A DNA stretch of 64,000 bases, taken from assembly GCA_038135995.1 (NCBI GenBank), contig JAYPYO010000001.1:54333-118332 (forward strand), given 5' to 3'. Within the stretch, counting starts at the first letter, position 1. Each line of letters starts with the position of its first letter. Source of the DNA: HTCC2207 sp038135995 (GTDB lineage Bacteria; Pseudomonadota; Gammaproteobacteria; Pseudomonadales; Porticoccaceae). This document shows, piece after piece, positions 1-7,917 of the stretch. The translations under genes and the position numbers were made by a program. Below the pieces are notes generated by a model. The model saw nothing but the letters and a program-made list of their open reading frames with translations, was not told the origin of the DNA and did not search any database.

Positions 1-758
1 AAACTTTCGTCAATTCGAATATCCCATTCTCGTAGAGTGCGTACCACTCGCTCATGAGCCGGAGCTGCTCTGGCGGTGACTAAAGCAGTACGAATAGGAC
101 ATTCTCCAGCCGGGAATTCTGCCTGCAAACCGTGGAGCGCCTGCAAAAAGCGCTTAAATGGGCCTGCATCCAGGGGCATGTGAGCGGAGGCTTTTTCATT
201 GGCAGTAAAGGCATCTAGCCCCTGCTCCTTAAAGATTCTCTCGGAGGCATCGGAAAACAGTACCGCATCGCCGTCAAAGGCAAATCTCAGCTCATCGGAT
301 TCGCTGGGACCACTCTGAGATGGCAGTAAGGTAGCGGCCGCCATACCGCTGTCCAGAGCGCTGCGCACATCCTCTGCATGGGTAGATAGAAATAGGTCAC
401 AGCCAAAGGCAGAGACATATCTATAGGGACTATTGCCACCGGAAAAGGCTGCCCGGGAAATATTTAGCCCGTGATGAGCTATGGAATTAAATACCCGCAG
501 ACCAGTGTCAGCGGAGTTTCGCGATAGCAAAACAATCTCGACTTTAGGCTCGCCACCCAGTTTTTCATTGATACGCAGCAGCTTGGCAGCCAGAGGAAAA
601 GCCTCACCGGGCTCGAGGATATCGTCCTCGTGTTCGCGCTGATATACAGAATAGGCAGCTACGCCCTGGTTTTCGTAGATGCTATGGCTTTCGCGCATAT
701 CAAATAATGCAGTGGATGATATGGCAATAACTAACTTTGGCCCTGCTGATTGGGACAT
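1..758 (-). CDS. 5'-nucleotidase (cN-I-like), 3' end cut by window edge
   Basis: Reading the minus strand from an ATG at 758 gives an open frame of 252 codons that runs off the left edge, so the C-terminus is missing. The N-terminus (LVIAISSTALFDMRES, residues 9-24) and the later FDGDAVLFSD motif are those of the cytosolic 5'-nucleotidase family (Pfam 5-nucleotidase, related to animal cN-I), which hydrolyses nucleoside monophosphates such as AMP or IMP to nucleoside and phosphate. A GGGGAG ribosome site lies just upstream of the ATG. It starts 21 nt after the symporter gene stop and is probably the last or a late gene of the operon that begins with the desulfhydrase or yajC. Substrate cannot be decided from sequence. 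Confidence 0.85.
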   Translation of the reverse strand, partial: MSQSAGPKLVIAISSTALFDMRESHSIYENQGVAAYSVYQREHEDDILEPGEAFPLAAKLLRINEKLGGEPKVEIVLLSRNSADTGLRVFNSIAHHGLNISRAAFSGGNSPYRYVSAFGCDLFLSTHAEDVRSALDSGMAAATLLPSQSGPSESDELRFAFDGDAVLFSDASERIFKEQGLDAFTANEKASAHMPLDAGPFKRFLQALHGLQAEFPAGECPIRTALVTARAAPAHERVVRTLREWDIRIDES

Positions 759-779
759 TTTGCTCCCCTGCCTAATAAT

Positions 780-2132
780 TTAACTGTTTTCGTTTAACAG
801 TTGTGCCTCATCGGCAAAATACTCCTGAGTGAGCTTAAATACCACAGGCGACAGAAAAATAAGTGCAATTAAATTGGGGATGGCCATCAACCCGTTAAGG
901 GCGTCGGTCATTTTCCACACCAACTCCAAACTCATCTGGGTACCTACAAAAATACCTATCACCCAGAGCACTCGGAATGGAGTAATAACTTTTGGCCCTA
1001 AAAGAAACTCTGCACAGCGCTCCCCGTAGTAGCTCCAGCCCAGCATGGTAGTAAAGGCAAACAGAGCCACACAGATCGACAGCAACAGATCACCAAACGG
1101 CAGCGCACCAGTAAATGCAGCCAGCGTCATTGCGGCACCCTGGGGCTCACCGCTCCATGCACCGGTCACTATAAGTACCAGACCTGTCATGGTACAGATC
1201 ACCAATGTATCGATAAATGTGCCGAGCATAGCGATGGTGCCCTGCCGCACCGGACTGTTGGTCTCTGCTGCGGCATGGGCAATAGGCGCTGAACCCAGAC
1301 CAGCTTCGTTGGAGAAAATACCCCTGGCTATACCCATGCGCAGCGCCAACATTAGAGTGGCCCCGGCAAAGCCTCCAGTGGCCGCAGCGCCATTAAAGGC
1401 ACTATCCACCACCAGAACCACAGCAGCGGGGATATCCGTGGCATGGATGATCAGAATCAGCAGAGTGGCGGAGATATACAGTAGAGCCATAAACGGTACA
1501 AGCTTACCTGCCACCACAGCAATGCGCTTGATACCTCCCAGGAGTACCGTACCCACCAAAACCGCCATCAGTAATCCACTGACTACAGTGGGTATTGCAA
1601 AGTTGGTTTCAAGTACCTGGGACACGGCATTGGACTGTACTGTATTAGCTAGCCCGAAACCGGCCAGCGAGCCAAACAGGGCAAACGCCATACCCAGCCA
1701 CTTCCAGTTGCCACCCAAACCATTTTTAATATAGTACATGGGCCCGCCTACTTTACGGCCCAGCTCATCGGTCTCTCGATAGTTGACCGCCAGCACAGCC
1801 TCGGCATATTTGGTGGCCATGCCCACAAACGCGGCACACCACATCCAGAAGAGCGCACCAGGCCCACCCAGACCAATGGCCGTTGCTACTCCGGCAATAT
1901 TTCCCATACCTATGGTGGAGGACAGTGAAGTCATCAGAGCATTAAAAGGCGTGATCTCGCCCTCCCCGCTGCTTTCGCGGCCCTTGAATAGCTGACGAAA
2001 GGCATAGGGGATATGGCTGATTGTCATTCCCTTAAGGCCAATGGTCAGATAGATACCAGTGCCAAGTAGCAGGGTCAGCATTACTGGACCCCAGACAAAA
2101 CCATTTACCGTATCTACTATTTGCTCAAACAT
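780..2132 (-). CDS. AGCS-family alanine/glycine:sodium symporter
   Basis: This 450-residue inner-membrane protein belongs to the alanine or glycine:cation symporter (AGCS) family, which imports small amino acids with Na+. About ten hydrophobic segments can be seen, with conserved glycine-rich stretches near residues 75-95 (GMGNIAGVATAIGLGGPGALFW) and the family signature SNEAGLGSAPIAHAAAE at 274-290. An AAGAGG ribosome site precedes the ATG. It lies 18 nt downstream of the D-cysteine desulfhydrase-like gene, which suggests co-transcription and a substrate acted on by that enzyme (D-cysteine, D-alanine or another small amino acid); that link is inference. Members also carry D-alanine in some bacteria, so stereospecificity is open. 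Confidence 0.93.
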   Translation of the reverse strand: MFEQIVDTVNGFVWGPVMLTLLLGTGIYLTIGLKGMTISHIPYAFRQLFKGRESSGEGEITPFNALMTSLSSTIGMGNIAGVATAIGLGGPGALFWMWCAAFVGMATKYAEAVLAVNYRETDELGRKVGGPMYYIKNGLGGNWKWLGMAFALFGSLAGFGLANTVQSNAVSQVLETNFAIPTVVSGLLMAVLVGTVLLGGIKRIAVVAGKLVPFMALLYISATLLILIIHATDIPAAVVLVVDSAFNGAAATGGFAGATLMLALRMGIARGIFSNEAGLGSAPIAHAAAETNSPVRQGTIAMLGTFIDTLVICTMTGLVLIVTGAWSGEPQGAAMTLAAFTGALPFGDLLLSICVALFAFTTMLGWSYYGERCAEFLLGPKVITPFRVLWVIGIFVGTQMSLELVWKMTDALNGLMAIPNLIALIFLSPVVFKLTQEYFADEAQLLNENS

Positions 2133-2150
2133 AGATGCCTCTTATTGTTT

Positions 2151-3152
2151 TTAGTAATTAAGCCTGTGCTGCTGGGCAAATAGCCCAAAAAGCCCGCCAG
2201 TGTGGACAAATACAATATCAGAGGCACTGTCGTAGCGCCCCTTGCGAATCTCTTCAACCATGCCATAAAAGGCTTTTCCGGTGTAGACCGGATCTAAAAT
2301 TACCCCCTCCAGAGAGGCTAACTGCTTGATGGAAGCAAAGATCTCCGGGCCGGCCTGGCCATAATCTGGGCCTATATAATTGTCTTCGGTCACAATAGAT
2401 AACGCACTGATATCCACTGTTATTGAACTCTGTTCAGACCAGTGCAGGATATCTTCGGTCACCTTATGGTGAAAATATGCGTTGTTATCACAGACAGCAT
2501 AGCCTTCCACCTGAGTCTCCATGCCCAGTAGATTACAGCCTAGGGTTAGGCCTGCCTGAGTGCCGCCAGACCCTGTGGCGTGAATAATATAACCGGGAGA
2601 AATACCCTGCTGCTGGAAGTCCTGTTGTAGCTCCTGAGCTGCAGCTATATAACCCCAGAGTCCTGTTCCATTGCTGCCTCCAGTGGGAATACTATAGGCC
2701 TTACGACCCTGCTCGATATAATGTTGCTGCCACTGGGCGAACAGTGCATCCAGCTTTCTGAACTCCTGGGGGCTGTAATGGGAAATCCTGGCATCCACCA
2801 GTTGATCAATCAGTAAGTTACCCACTGGCTGGGGCTCGGTATCGGAGCGCAACAAAAGGTGCACCTTAAAGCCCAGTTGAGTGCCGAGCACTGCAGTGGC
2901 TCGACAGTGATTGGACTGGACTCCACCTGAGGTAATCAGAGTATCGCAACCCTGGGACCTGGCTTCGGCCAGCAGAAACTCAAGCTTGCGCACCTTGTTT
3001 CCGGAGGTAAGGCTGCCAGTCTGATCATCGCGTTTAATCCACAGCTGCGGGCAGTCCGCGCCCTCGGCACGAAGTTGCTCAGTAAGGCGATCCAAACGAT
3101 AAAATGGTGTTGGTATCTGAGCCAGGTTGAGTCGGTCTGGGAAGAGAATCAT
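2151..3152 (-). CDS. dcyD: D-cysteine desulfhydrase-like PLP enzyme (ACC deaminase family)
   Basis: A 333-residue fold-type II PLP enzyme of the ACC deaminase/D-cysteine desulfhydrase family. GNKVRKLEF at 51-59 carries the PLP lysine (K53) and QSNHCR at 79-84 holds the conserved serine. Two positions separate the subfamilies. Where ACC deaminase has Glu after the conserved Tyr and a Leu near the C-terminus, this protein has DPVYTG (Y290, T291) and VHTGG (T318), the pattern of E. coli DcyD. It should therefore break D-cysteine into pyruvate, ammonia and H2S in the cytoplasm. The neighbouring symporter may bring in the substrate. The stop is 18 nt before the symporter start, and yajC ends 50 nt upstream. 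Activity on D-serine or beta-chloro-D-alanine is also possible. Confidence 0.82.
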   Translation of the reverse strand: MILFPDRLNLAQIPTPFYRLDRLTEQLRAEGADCPQLWIKRDDQTGSLTSGNKVRKLEFLLAEARSQGCDTLITSGGVQSNHCRATAVLGTQLGFKVHLLLRSDTEPQPVGNLLIDQLVDARISHYSPQEFRKLDALFAQWQQHYIEQGRKAYSIPTGGSNGTGLWGYIAAAQELQQDFQQQGISPGYIIHATGSGGTQAGLTLGCNLLGMETQVEGYAVCDNNAYFHHKVTEDILHWSEQSSITVDISALSIVTEDNYIGPDYGQAGPEIFASIKQLASLEGVILDPVYTGKAFYGMVEEIRKGRYDSASDIVFVHTGGLFGLFAQQHRLNY

Positions 3153-3202
3153 GGTAATGGGGCCACCTGTGCGGCCCCAATTCGGCCGTGGTTACAAACC
3201 GG

Positions 3203-3529
3203 TTATATTGCTTTGATGGTACCCTTGGGCAGCACCGCATGAACTGCGGCCTTCTGGAACTTCAGCTCCAGGTTGTTGCTGACCTCAAGCACCACATAGT
3301 CCCCTTCGAGCTTGGTAATCTTGCCTAGCATACCGCTGGTCATTACCACCTCATCACCTTTGCCGAGAGCCTCGACCAGATTGGCGTGCTCCTTTTGACG
3401 CTTGCGCTGTGGGCGAATAATCAAAAAGTACATAAACAGAAACAGACCACCAAACATAACCAGAGTGACCATAGGATTGGCTTCCTGGGGTCCGGCTGAC
3501 TGGGCATAGGCACTTGAAATAAAAAACAT
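3203..3529 (-). CDS. yajC: Preprotein translocase subunit YajC
   Basis: This 108-residue protein has an N-terminal region followed by one membrane helix (about 22-41, ending FLIIRPQRKRQKEH) and a small cytoplasmic domain with the family segment LGKGDEVVMTSGMLGKI. YajC associates with SecDF-YidC in the inner membrane and assists protein export; it is not essential in E. coli. The start is supported by AAGGAA eight bases upstream. Normally yajC sits in tgt-yajC-secD-secF. Here it is alone, between the peroxiredoxin gene (43 nt upstream) and the desulfhydrase gene, so secD and secF must be elsewhere. Confidence 0.95.
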   Translation of the reverse strand: MFFISSAYAQSAGPQEANPMVTLVMFGGLFLFMYFLIIRPQRKRQKEHANLVEALGKGDEVVMTSGMLGKITKLEGDYVVLEVSNNLELKFQKAAVHAVLPKGTIKAI

Positions 3530-3572
3530 CTGTAGGGTTCCTTAAAGGGGATTAAATTAAAATAAATTGCTA

Positions 3573-4049
3573 TTAACTAAGATTTTCTTTTACCCAATTA
3601 AGGGCATCTTCATGGTGGGTTTTAGTTTTGACCTTTGCCATTACGTGGGCAATACGACCGTCTTTGCCAATAATAAAGGTCGAGCGTAACACGCCCATAA
3701 ACTCGCGACCCATAAACTTCTTTAGGTCCCAGGCGCCGTACTTTTCAGTAATCGCATGATCTTCATCAGATAGCAGAGTGAAGTTTAGCTCTTGCTTGTC
3801 CTCGAACTTGACCAGTCTATCCACGGAGTCAGGGCTGACTGCCAAGACCACAGTGTCCAAAGCATCAAATTCGGCTTTAGTATCGCGAATCCCACAGGCC
3901 TGCACCGTGCAGCCTGGCGTCATAGCCTTGGGATAGAAATACAGGACAACATTTTTAACATCTCGAAACTGTTTAAGACTGACCTTGTTGCCTCGTTGGT
4001 CGAGAAGCGTAAAGGCCGGAGCGACTTTCCCGACTTGAGCAAATGCCAC
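3573..4049 (-). CDS. bcp: Thioredoxin-dependent thiol peroxidase (Bcp/PrxQ peroxiredoxin)
   Basis: This 158-residue atypical two-cysteine peroxiredoxin has the active site TPGCTVQACG with peroxidatic Cys47 and resolving Cys52 five residues on, the arrangement of the Bcp/PrxQ subfamily. It reduces H2O2 and organic hydroperoxides using thioredoxin in the cytoplasm. The start is GTG at 4049, preceded by GGGAG seven bases away. Its length matches E. coli Bcp (156). The mdh terminator lies about 110 bases upstream, so this gene probably opens a new transcription unit that continues into yajC. Confidence 0.95.
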   Translation of the reverse strand: MAFAQVGKVAPAFTLLDQRGNKVSLKQFRDVKNVVLYFYPKAMTPGCTVQACGIRDTKAEFDALDTVVLAVSPDSVDRLVKFEDKQELNFTLLSDEDHAITEKYGAWDLKKFMGREFMGVLRSTFIIGKDGRIAHVMAKVKTKTHHEDALNWVKENLS

Positions 4050-4160
4050 TAATTTCTCCCTAATCCAGTTTGGTTGCTGAGGTCGAGTACTTTAGCAAAC
4101 TTTTCCAGAACTCCGCCAATGAAACCATGGTTTATTTTGTGTAGAGCAAATAAAACAGCC

Positions 4161-4194
4161 AAAAAAAAAGACCACCCAGTGTAACTGGGCAGTC
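4161..4194 (-). terminator. Rho-independent terminator after mdh
   Basis: On the minus strand an 11-bp stem (4184-4194 with 4170-4180, two G-U pairs, 3-nt loop) is followed by nine U residues (4161-4169). It begins 24 bases after the mdh stop and separates mdh from bcp. Confidence 0.9.
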
Positions 4195-4217
4195 TTTATA
4201 GTACAGCGGCCTATAAT

Positions 4218-5198
4218 CTATGGCAGCAAGTGCTGTACTGCATCTCTCTCTTCGGTCAACTCTGTCTCGGTGGCCTGCATTTTGGCTCGTGAGAAATCAT
4301 TGATATCCAGACCCTGAACAATTTGCCAGTCGCCATCTTTGCAGACACAGGGGAAGGAGTAGATTAGACCCTCAGCAATGCCATAGCTGCCGTCGCTATA
4401 GACGCCCATACTTACCCAGTCGCCCTCTGCTGTGCCCAGAGCCCAGCTGCGCATATGAGCAATAGCTGCATTGGCCGCAGAGGCTGCGCTGGAGGCGCCG
4501 CGCGCATTAATGATAGCTGCACCGCGCTGCTGCACTGTGGGAATAAAGTCATCTTCGTACCAGCTCTGGTCAACCATATCTATAGCTGCTTGACCATTAA
4601 CCTTGGTTTCATGGAGATCCGGGTACTGGGTGGCCGAGTGGTTGCCCCAGATTGTCATGTGGGTGACATCGTTGATTGTAGTGCCGGTTTTATTGGCGAT
4701 TTGGCTCAGGGCACGGTTGTGGTCCAGGCGCGTCATCGCAGTAAACTGGCGAGGATTGATATCCGGCGCATTGCGCTGGGCGATCAATGAGTTGGTATTT
4801 GCCGGGTTGCCCACTACCAACACTTTAATATCTTTAGAGGCATTGTCGTTCAGTGCCTTGCCCTGGGCTGAAAATATTGCCGCATTGGCTTCCAGCAAAT
4901 CCTTGCGCTCCATACCTGGGCCACGGGGACGAGCGCCAACTAAGAGCGCGTAATCGGAGTCTTTGAATGCCACAGCCGCATCATCAGTGCAGACCATCCC
5001 TGCCAGCAGTGGGAATGCACAGTCTTCCAATTCCATAGCCACACCTTTGAGCGCTTCGAGAGCAGGCGTAATTTCCAGCATCTGTAAAATAACAGGCTGA
5101 TTAGGGCCAAGCATTTCGCCGGCGGCGATGCGGAACAGCAGGGAATAACTAATTTGTCCTGCTGCACCTGTAACAGTAACGCGAACGGGTGAGGTCAC
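4218..5198 (-). CDS. mdh: NAD-dependent malate dehydrogenase
   Basis: A 326-residue enzyme of the cytosolic-type malate dehydrogenase group, oxidising malate to oxaloacetate with NAD+ in the TCA cycle. Visible motifs are the Rossmann loop TGAAGQIS (10-17), the substrate loop GARPRGPGMERKDLL (88-102), TRLDHNRA (156-163, catalytic Asp159) and IWGNHSATQYPD (183-194, proton-relay His187). The GTG start at 5198 is preceded by GGAGA at good spacing. It is transcribed alone, with its own -10 box at 5266-5271 and a strong terminator after the stop. Confidence 0.97.
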   Translation of the reverse strand: MTSPVRVTVTGAAGQISYSLLFRIAAGEMLGPNQPVILQMLEITPALEALKGVAMELEDCAFPLLAGMVCTDDAAVAFKDSDYALLVGARPRGPGMERKDLLEANAAIFSAQGKALNDNASKDIKVLVVGNPANTNSLIAQRNAPDINPRQFTAMTRLDHNRALSQIANKTGTTINDVTHMTIWGNHSATQYPDLHETKVNGQAAIDMVDQSWYEDDFIPTVQQRGAAIINARGASSAASAANAAIAHMRSWALGTAEGDWVSMGVYSDGSYGIAEGLIYSFPCVCKDGDWQIVQGLDINDFSRAKMQATETELTEERDAVQHLLP

Positions 5199-5265
5199 AG
5201 TTTGTCTCCGTAAATCTAATCGATGGTTGGGGGGGCTCTGAGTACTAGTATCCAGAGAGGCCGCT

Positions 5266-5294
5266 ATTATAGTGCCACAGCAGAAAAATGCATC
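5266..5294 (-). promoter_or_regulatory. Probable sigma-70 promoter of mdh
   Basis: A perfect -10 box TATAAT (5266-5271, minus strand) stands about 70 bases upstream of the mdh GTG. The hexamer 17 bases further upstream, GATGCA (5289-5294), is a weak -35 and overlaps the hairpin at 5291-5305. The -10 is convincing; the rest is inferred. Confidence 0.55.
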
Positions 5295-5305
5295 TCTGAG
5301 AGATG
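5283..5305 (-). terminator. Possible weak terminator after dut
   Basis: Minus-strand hairpin CATCTC/GAGATG (5291-5305, 3-nt loop) is followed within two bases by five U residues. The stem is only 6 bp, so termination of the upstream dUTPase operon may be partial. It overlaps the -35 area of the mdh promoter. Confidence 0.4.
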
Positions 5306-5365
5306 TTTAAACAGCGCTTACTGGGCTATAGAGTTTATTTATTAAACGAATAACAGGCCCAACTA

Positions 5366-5986
5366 TCAGTCGTTAAGCCGCTGGTAAGTAGCCTGCATCT
5401 GACTGTACAGATCATCTTTGAAGGTGGCCGCACTGGTGTCCAGTTGAGCAACGATCTCCACCAGATGCTCATTGTCTTCTTTGCCGCCCCACTGCTTATG
5501 GTAACTACCGTCCTGATAGCCATTATCCTGGCGAAAGAAATTCAGCACATTTTTGCCTACATAGCCGACATAGAGTGTTTCAAAATCCATCTGAATACCG
5601 TCCATCAGACGGGCAAAACCTGCTATATCAAACTCCTTGGTAACCAGAGTCTGTGCAGTGAACTCCTCTAGATCAACAGCGAAGTTATCGCTGCCCTGTT
5701 GGCCATCAAAGCCCGCAACTACTCTTTCACTTATGGTATCTACCGAATCACCCGACAGCAGCAATAAGCTGAGACCGAAATGCCAGATATCGACTAATTC
5801 CAGAGCGATCTGGTCTACATCCGGAGTCTGTTTTTTCCACCATTTCCAGCCGTAATGATCTAACAGCTCTGCGCACTCAACCCAGATGGCTCTGTACCAT
5901 TCAAAATTCTGGTCGCGCCACTCGGCATGTACCTTGGTATTCATATCACCCTGCAATTCAAGCATGGTTGCTAGCTGTTGTTTCAT
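5366..5986 (-). CDS. Dimeric, all-alpha dUTPase (dUTP diphosphatase)
   Basis: A 206-residue protein of the dimeric dUTPase family (all-alpha NTP pyrophosphatase superfamily), which converts dUTP to dUMP and pyrophosphate and keeps uracil out of DNA. The Mg-binding signature is visible as E37-C-A-E40 and E63-L-V-D66, with the typical YGWKWWKK stretch between them. It is unrelated in fold to the trimeric beta-sheet Dut of E. coli, so the dut symbol is not assigned. ATG start at 5986. It follows the metallo-hydrolase gene by 9 nt and is the last gene of the pilZ-tatD-side run. Other all-alpha NTP pyrophosphatases could act on dCTP as well. Confidence 0.85.
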   Translation of the reverse strand: MKQQLATMLELQGDMNTKVHAEWRDQNFEWYRAIWVECAELLDHYGWKWWKKQTPDVDQIALELVDIWHFGLSLLLLSGDSVDTISERVVAGFDGQQGSDNFAVDLEEFTAQTLVTKEFDIAGFARLMDGIQMDFETLYVGYVGKNVLNFFRQDNGYQDGSYHKQWGGKEDNEHLVEIVAQLDTSAATFKDDLYSQMQATYQRLND

Positions 5987-5995
5987 TGTTATTCC

Positions 5996-6649
5996 TTATG
6001 CGCGGACAAAACCGTTGGCCATTTTTTCATGGCCGATACTGGTGTTAGGGCCATGCCCAGTCACCACTACGGCCTCGTCGTCGAGACTGTAAATTCGCTC
6101 TTTAATAGAACTGATAATTTGATCGAAGTTACCTCCCGGCAAATCGGTGCGGCCTATGCTGCCCTGAAACAATGTATCACCGGCAATCAGGGTTTTATAC
6201 TCTTCGAAGTAAAAACTAATCGATCCTGGAGTGTGCCCGGGAGTATGGATAGCCACCCCACCGCAGCAGCCCAGATCCTGATCATCCTGCAGATAGTGAT
6301 CCGGATTCGGCAACTTGACCGGCGGTACGCCAAAGCGCGCGCATTGCTCTTCCACAATATCCCACAGAAACTGATCATCTTTATGCAGATAGATAGGCGC
6401 ACCAGTGGCATTTTTAATTTCACCGGCGGCGAGAATATGGTCGAGGTGGGCATGAGTGTGAATAATGGCCACCACTTTTAAGTTTAGCTCGGTGATCAAC
6501 CCCAGTATCTGGTCTGCATTACCGCCTGGGTCAATCACCAGAGCGCGCCCGGACAGGCGATCGCCTATTACCGAGCAGTTACAGCCCAGTGGCCCAACGG
6601 GAAATGTGCGAATAATAAACTGTGATTCTGCAGTGCCTAGCTCGGACAT
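5996..6649 (-). CDS. Metallo-beta-lactamase-fold hydrolase (glyoxalase II-like, YcbL type)
   Basis: A 217-residue metallo-beta-lactamase protein. The zinc motif HTHAHLDH is at 64-71 (H66, H68, D70, H71), followed by HTPGHTPGS with the next metal histidine and a GHGPNT motif near 200. The size and absence of the long substrate-binding tail of GloB place it near the YcbL group of glyoxalase II-like thioester hydrolases. The substrate is unknown; S-lactoylglutathione-type thioesters are the family expectation. It lies between tatD (21 nt) and the dUTPase gene (9 nt) on one probable transcript. Confidence 0.85.
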   Translation of the reverse strand: MSELGTAESQFIIRTFPVGPLGCNCSVIGDRLSGRALVIDPGGNADQILGLITELNLKVVAIIHTHAHLDHILAAGEIKNATGAPIYLHKDDQFLWDIVEEQCARFGVPPVKLPNPDHYLQDDQDLGCCGGVAIHTPGHTPGSISFYFEEYKTLIAGDTLFQGSIGRTDLPGGNFDQIISSIKERIYSLDDEAVVVTGHGPNTSIGHEKMANGFVRA

Positions 6650-6670
6650 ATGGGTTCTCAGTGGGAAAAT

Positions 6671-7450
6671 CTATAGGGAGGGTATTCTAAACAATTGGTG
6701 AAAATTTTGCGTGGTAATTTCAGCCAGTTGCTCGAGACTCATGCCTTTTAAATCAGCGACGGTCTCGGCCACTTCGCGCACATACTGGGGCTCATTCTGT
6801 TTACCTCGGTGGGGAACTGGCGCCAGCCAGGGAGAATCGGTCTCTACCAGAATGCGATCCACAGGCACCCTGCGTACCACCTCTCGCAGCTCATCGGCAC
6901 TCTTGAAAGTAACAATGCCGGAAAAAGAAATATAAAAGCCCAGTTCAATGGCCGCCTCTGCCATCTCCCAGGTCTCGGTAAAGCAATGCATTACGCCGCC
7001 AGCCTGCACAGGATATTGCTCTAGCAGCGCGATGGTCTCTTCACGGGCATCTCTGGTATGAATAATGATCGGCTTGGCGGTCTGCTGGCTGGCCAGCAGA
7101 TGGTTAATAAAACTGTCTCTCTGCCATTGATGGGTATCAGCGCTATAAAAATTATCCAGCCCAGTCTCACCTATGGCCACTACCTTGGGCGCCTTGGCCA
7201 GGTGTACAAGCTGTTCCACCTGAGGTACAGGCTGTTCAATTTTTTGCAGTGGATGCACACCCACAGAGGAGTAAACGTTGTCGTGTCGCTGAGTGAGGTC
7301 AACCAGAGACGCAGACGCGGCAAGATCCACAGCAACACTGAGGAACTGAGTAATTCCGCGGGCGCGGGCATCAGCCAACACGCTATCTAGGCCAGCTTGT
7401 CGATCGGATAAATCTAAATGATCGAGGTGGCAATGAGAGTCTACCAACAT
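6671..7450 (-). CDS. tatD: TatD-family metal-dependent deoxyribonuclease
   Basis: This 259-residue TIM-barrel hydrolase shows the family metal site (DSHCHLD, residues 4-10), IGETGLD near 94-100 and the histidine and aspartate motifs IIHTRDA and ETDSPWLAP. TatD/YcfH proteins are Mg-dependent 3'-5' nucleases implicated in DNA repair. It follows pilZ by 19 nt, the same holB-pilZ-tatD order as in Pseudomonas and E. coli (ycfH after holB), so assignment to the YcfH branch of TatD proteins is supported by context. Confidence 0.93.
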   Translation of the reverse strand: MLVDSHCHLDHLDLSDRQAGLDSVLADARARGITQFLSVAVDLAASASLVDLTQRHDNVYSSVGVHPLQKIEQPVPQVEQLVHLAKAPKVVAIGETGLDNFYSADTHQWQRDSFINHLLASQQTAKPIIIHTRDAREETIALLEQYPVQAGGVMHCFTETWEMAEAAIELGFYISFSGIVTFKSADELREVVRRVPVDRILVETDSPWLAPVPHRGKQNEPQYVREVAETVADLKGMSLEQLAEITTQNFHQLFRIPSL

Positions 7451-7469
7451 AGATTGTTTTTGTTCTAGG

Positions 7470-7829
7470 TTACATAGTTAAGGTAGGATGCTGAGCATGC
7501 ACCGTACCAGTTAAAGCTTGCTCTATCTGTAGTTTAAGCTCTGCCTGCTCATCGGTAAACTGCACGCCTACCCCTTCCGTTTGCGAGCTCCCTGTGCCCT
7601 GGTGCGCCACCCATATCACCTTGCCTGTCATAGGTATGGGATCTGAATGCAGGTAGATACTCAGCAGAAAGAACAGCTCGTCGCCCAACTCATGGCTTTT
7701 CTTGGTCGGGACAAACAGTGCACCGCCATCCACAAACGACATATAGTGCTCATAGAGCTCTCGTTCATCCTTGATTTCCAGCGCCAAAATACCGCTTTTA
7801 CCGCCACTAAAGCCACTTCCTTTTGCCAT
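7470..7829 (-). CDS. pilZ: Type IV pilus PilZ protein
   Basis: A 119-residue single PilZ domain, as long as P. aeruginosa PilZ (118) and in the same place, directly after holB. No RxxxR arm is visible at the N-terminus, and the D-x-S-x-x-G motif is degraded to VDGGALF. That fits the type IV pilus PilZ subgroup, which acts in pilus assembly with FimX and PilB rather than binding c-di-GMP itself. The start is supported by AGGGAG eight bases upstream. No other pilus gene is in the window. Confidence 0.85.
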   Translation of the reverse strand: MAKGSGFSGGKSGILALEIKDERELYEHYMSFVDGGALFVPTKKSHELGDELFFLLSIYLHSDPIPMTGKVIWVAHQGTGSSQTEGVGVQFTDEQAELKLQIEQALTGTVHAQHPTLTM

Positions 7830-7917
7830 TTTTATCTCCCTGACTCTAATACCGCCCAGCGACCGAGGTTGCCAATAGCTGGTACTTACTAAAAGACTAG
7901 CACATAGCTCAGAGCAG

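Noticed and set aside
1045..1734. 229-codon plus-strand frame opposite the AGCS gene
   Set aside because: It is antisense to a well-supported membrane transporter, is low in complexity (Ala/Pro/Ser/Thr) and has no ribosome site or family motif.
2151..3152. ACC deaminase as the product
   Set aside because: The Glu and Leu needed for ACC ring opening are Thr291 and Thr318 here, as in D-cysteine desulfhydrase.
7470..7829. PilZ protein as a c-di-GMP receptor
   Set aside because: The RxxxR arm is absent and the second motif is degraded, so binding is unlikely.
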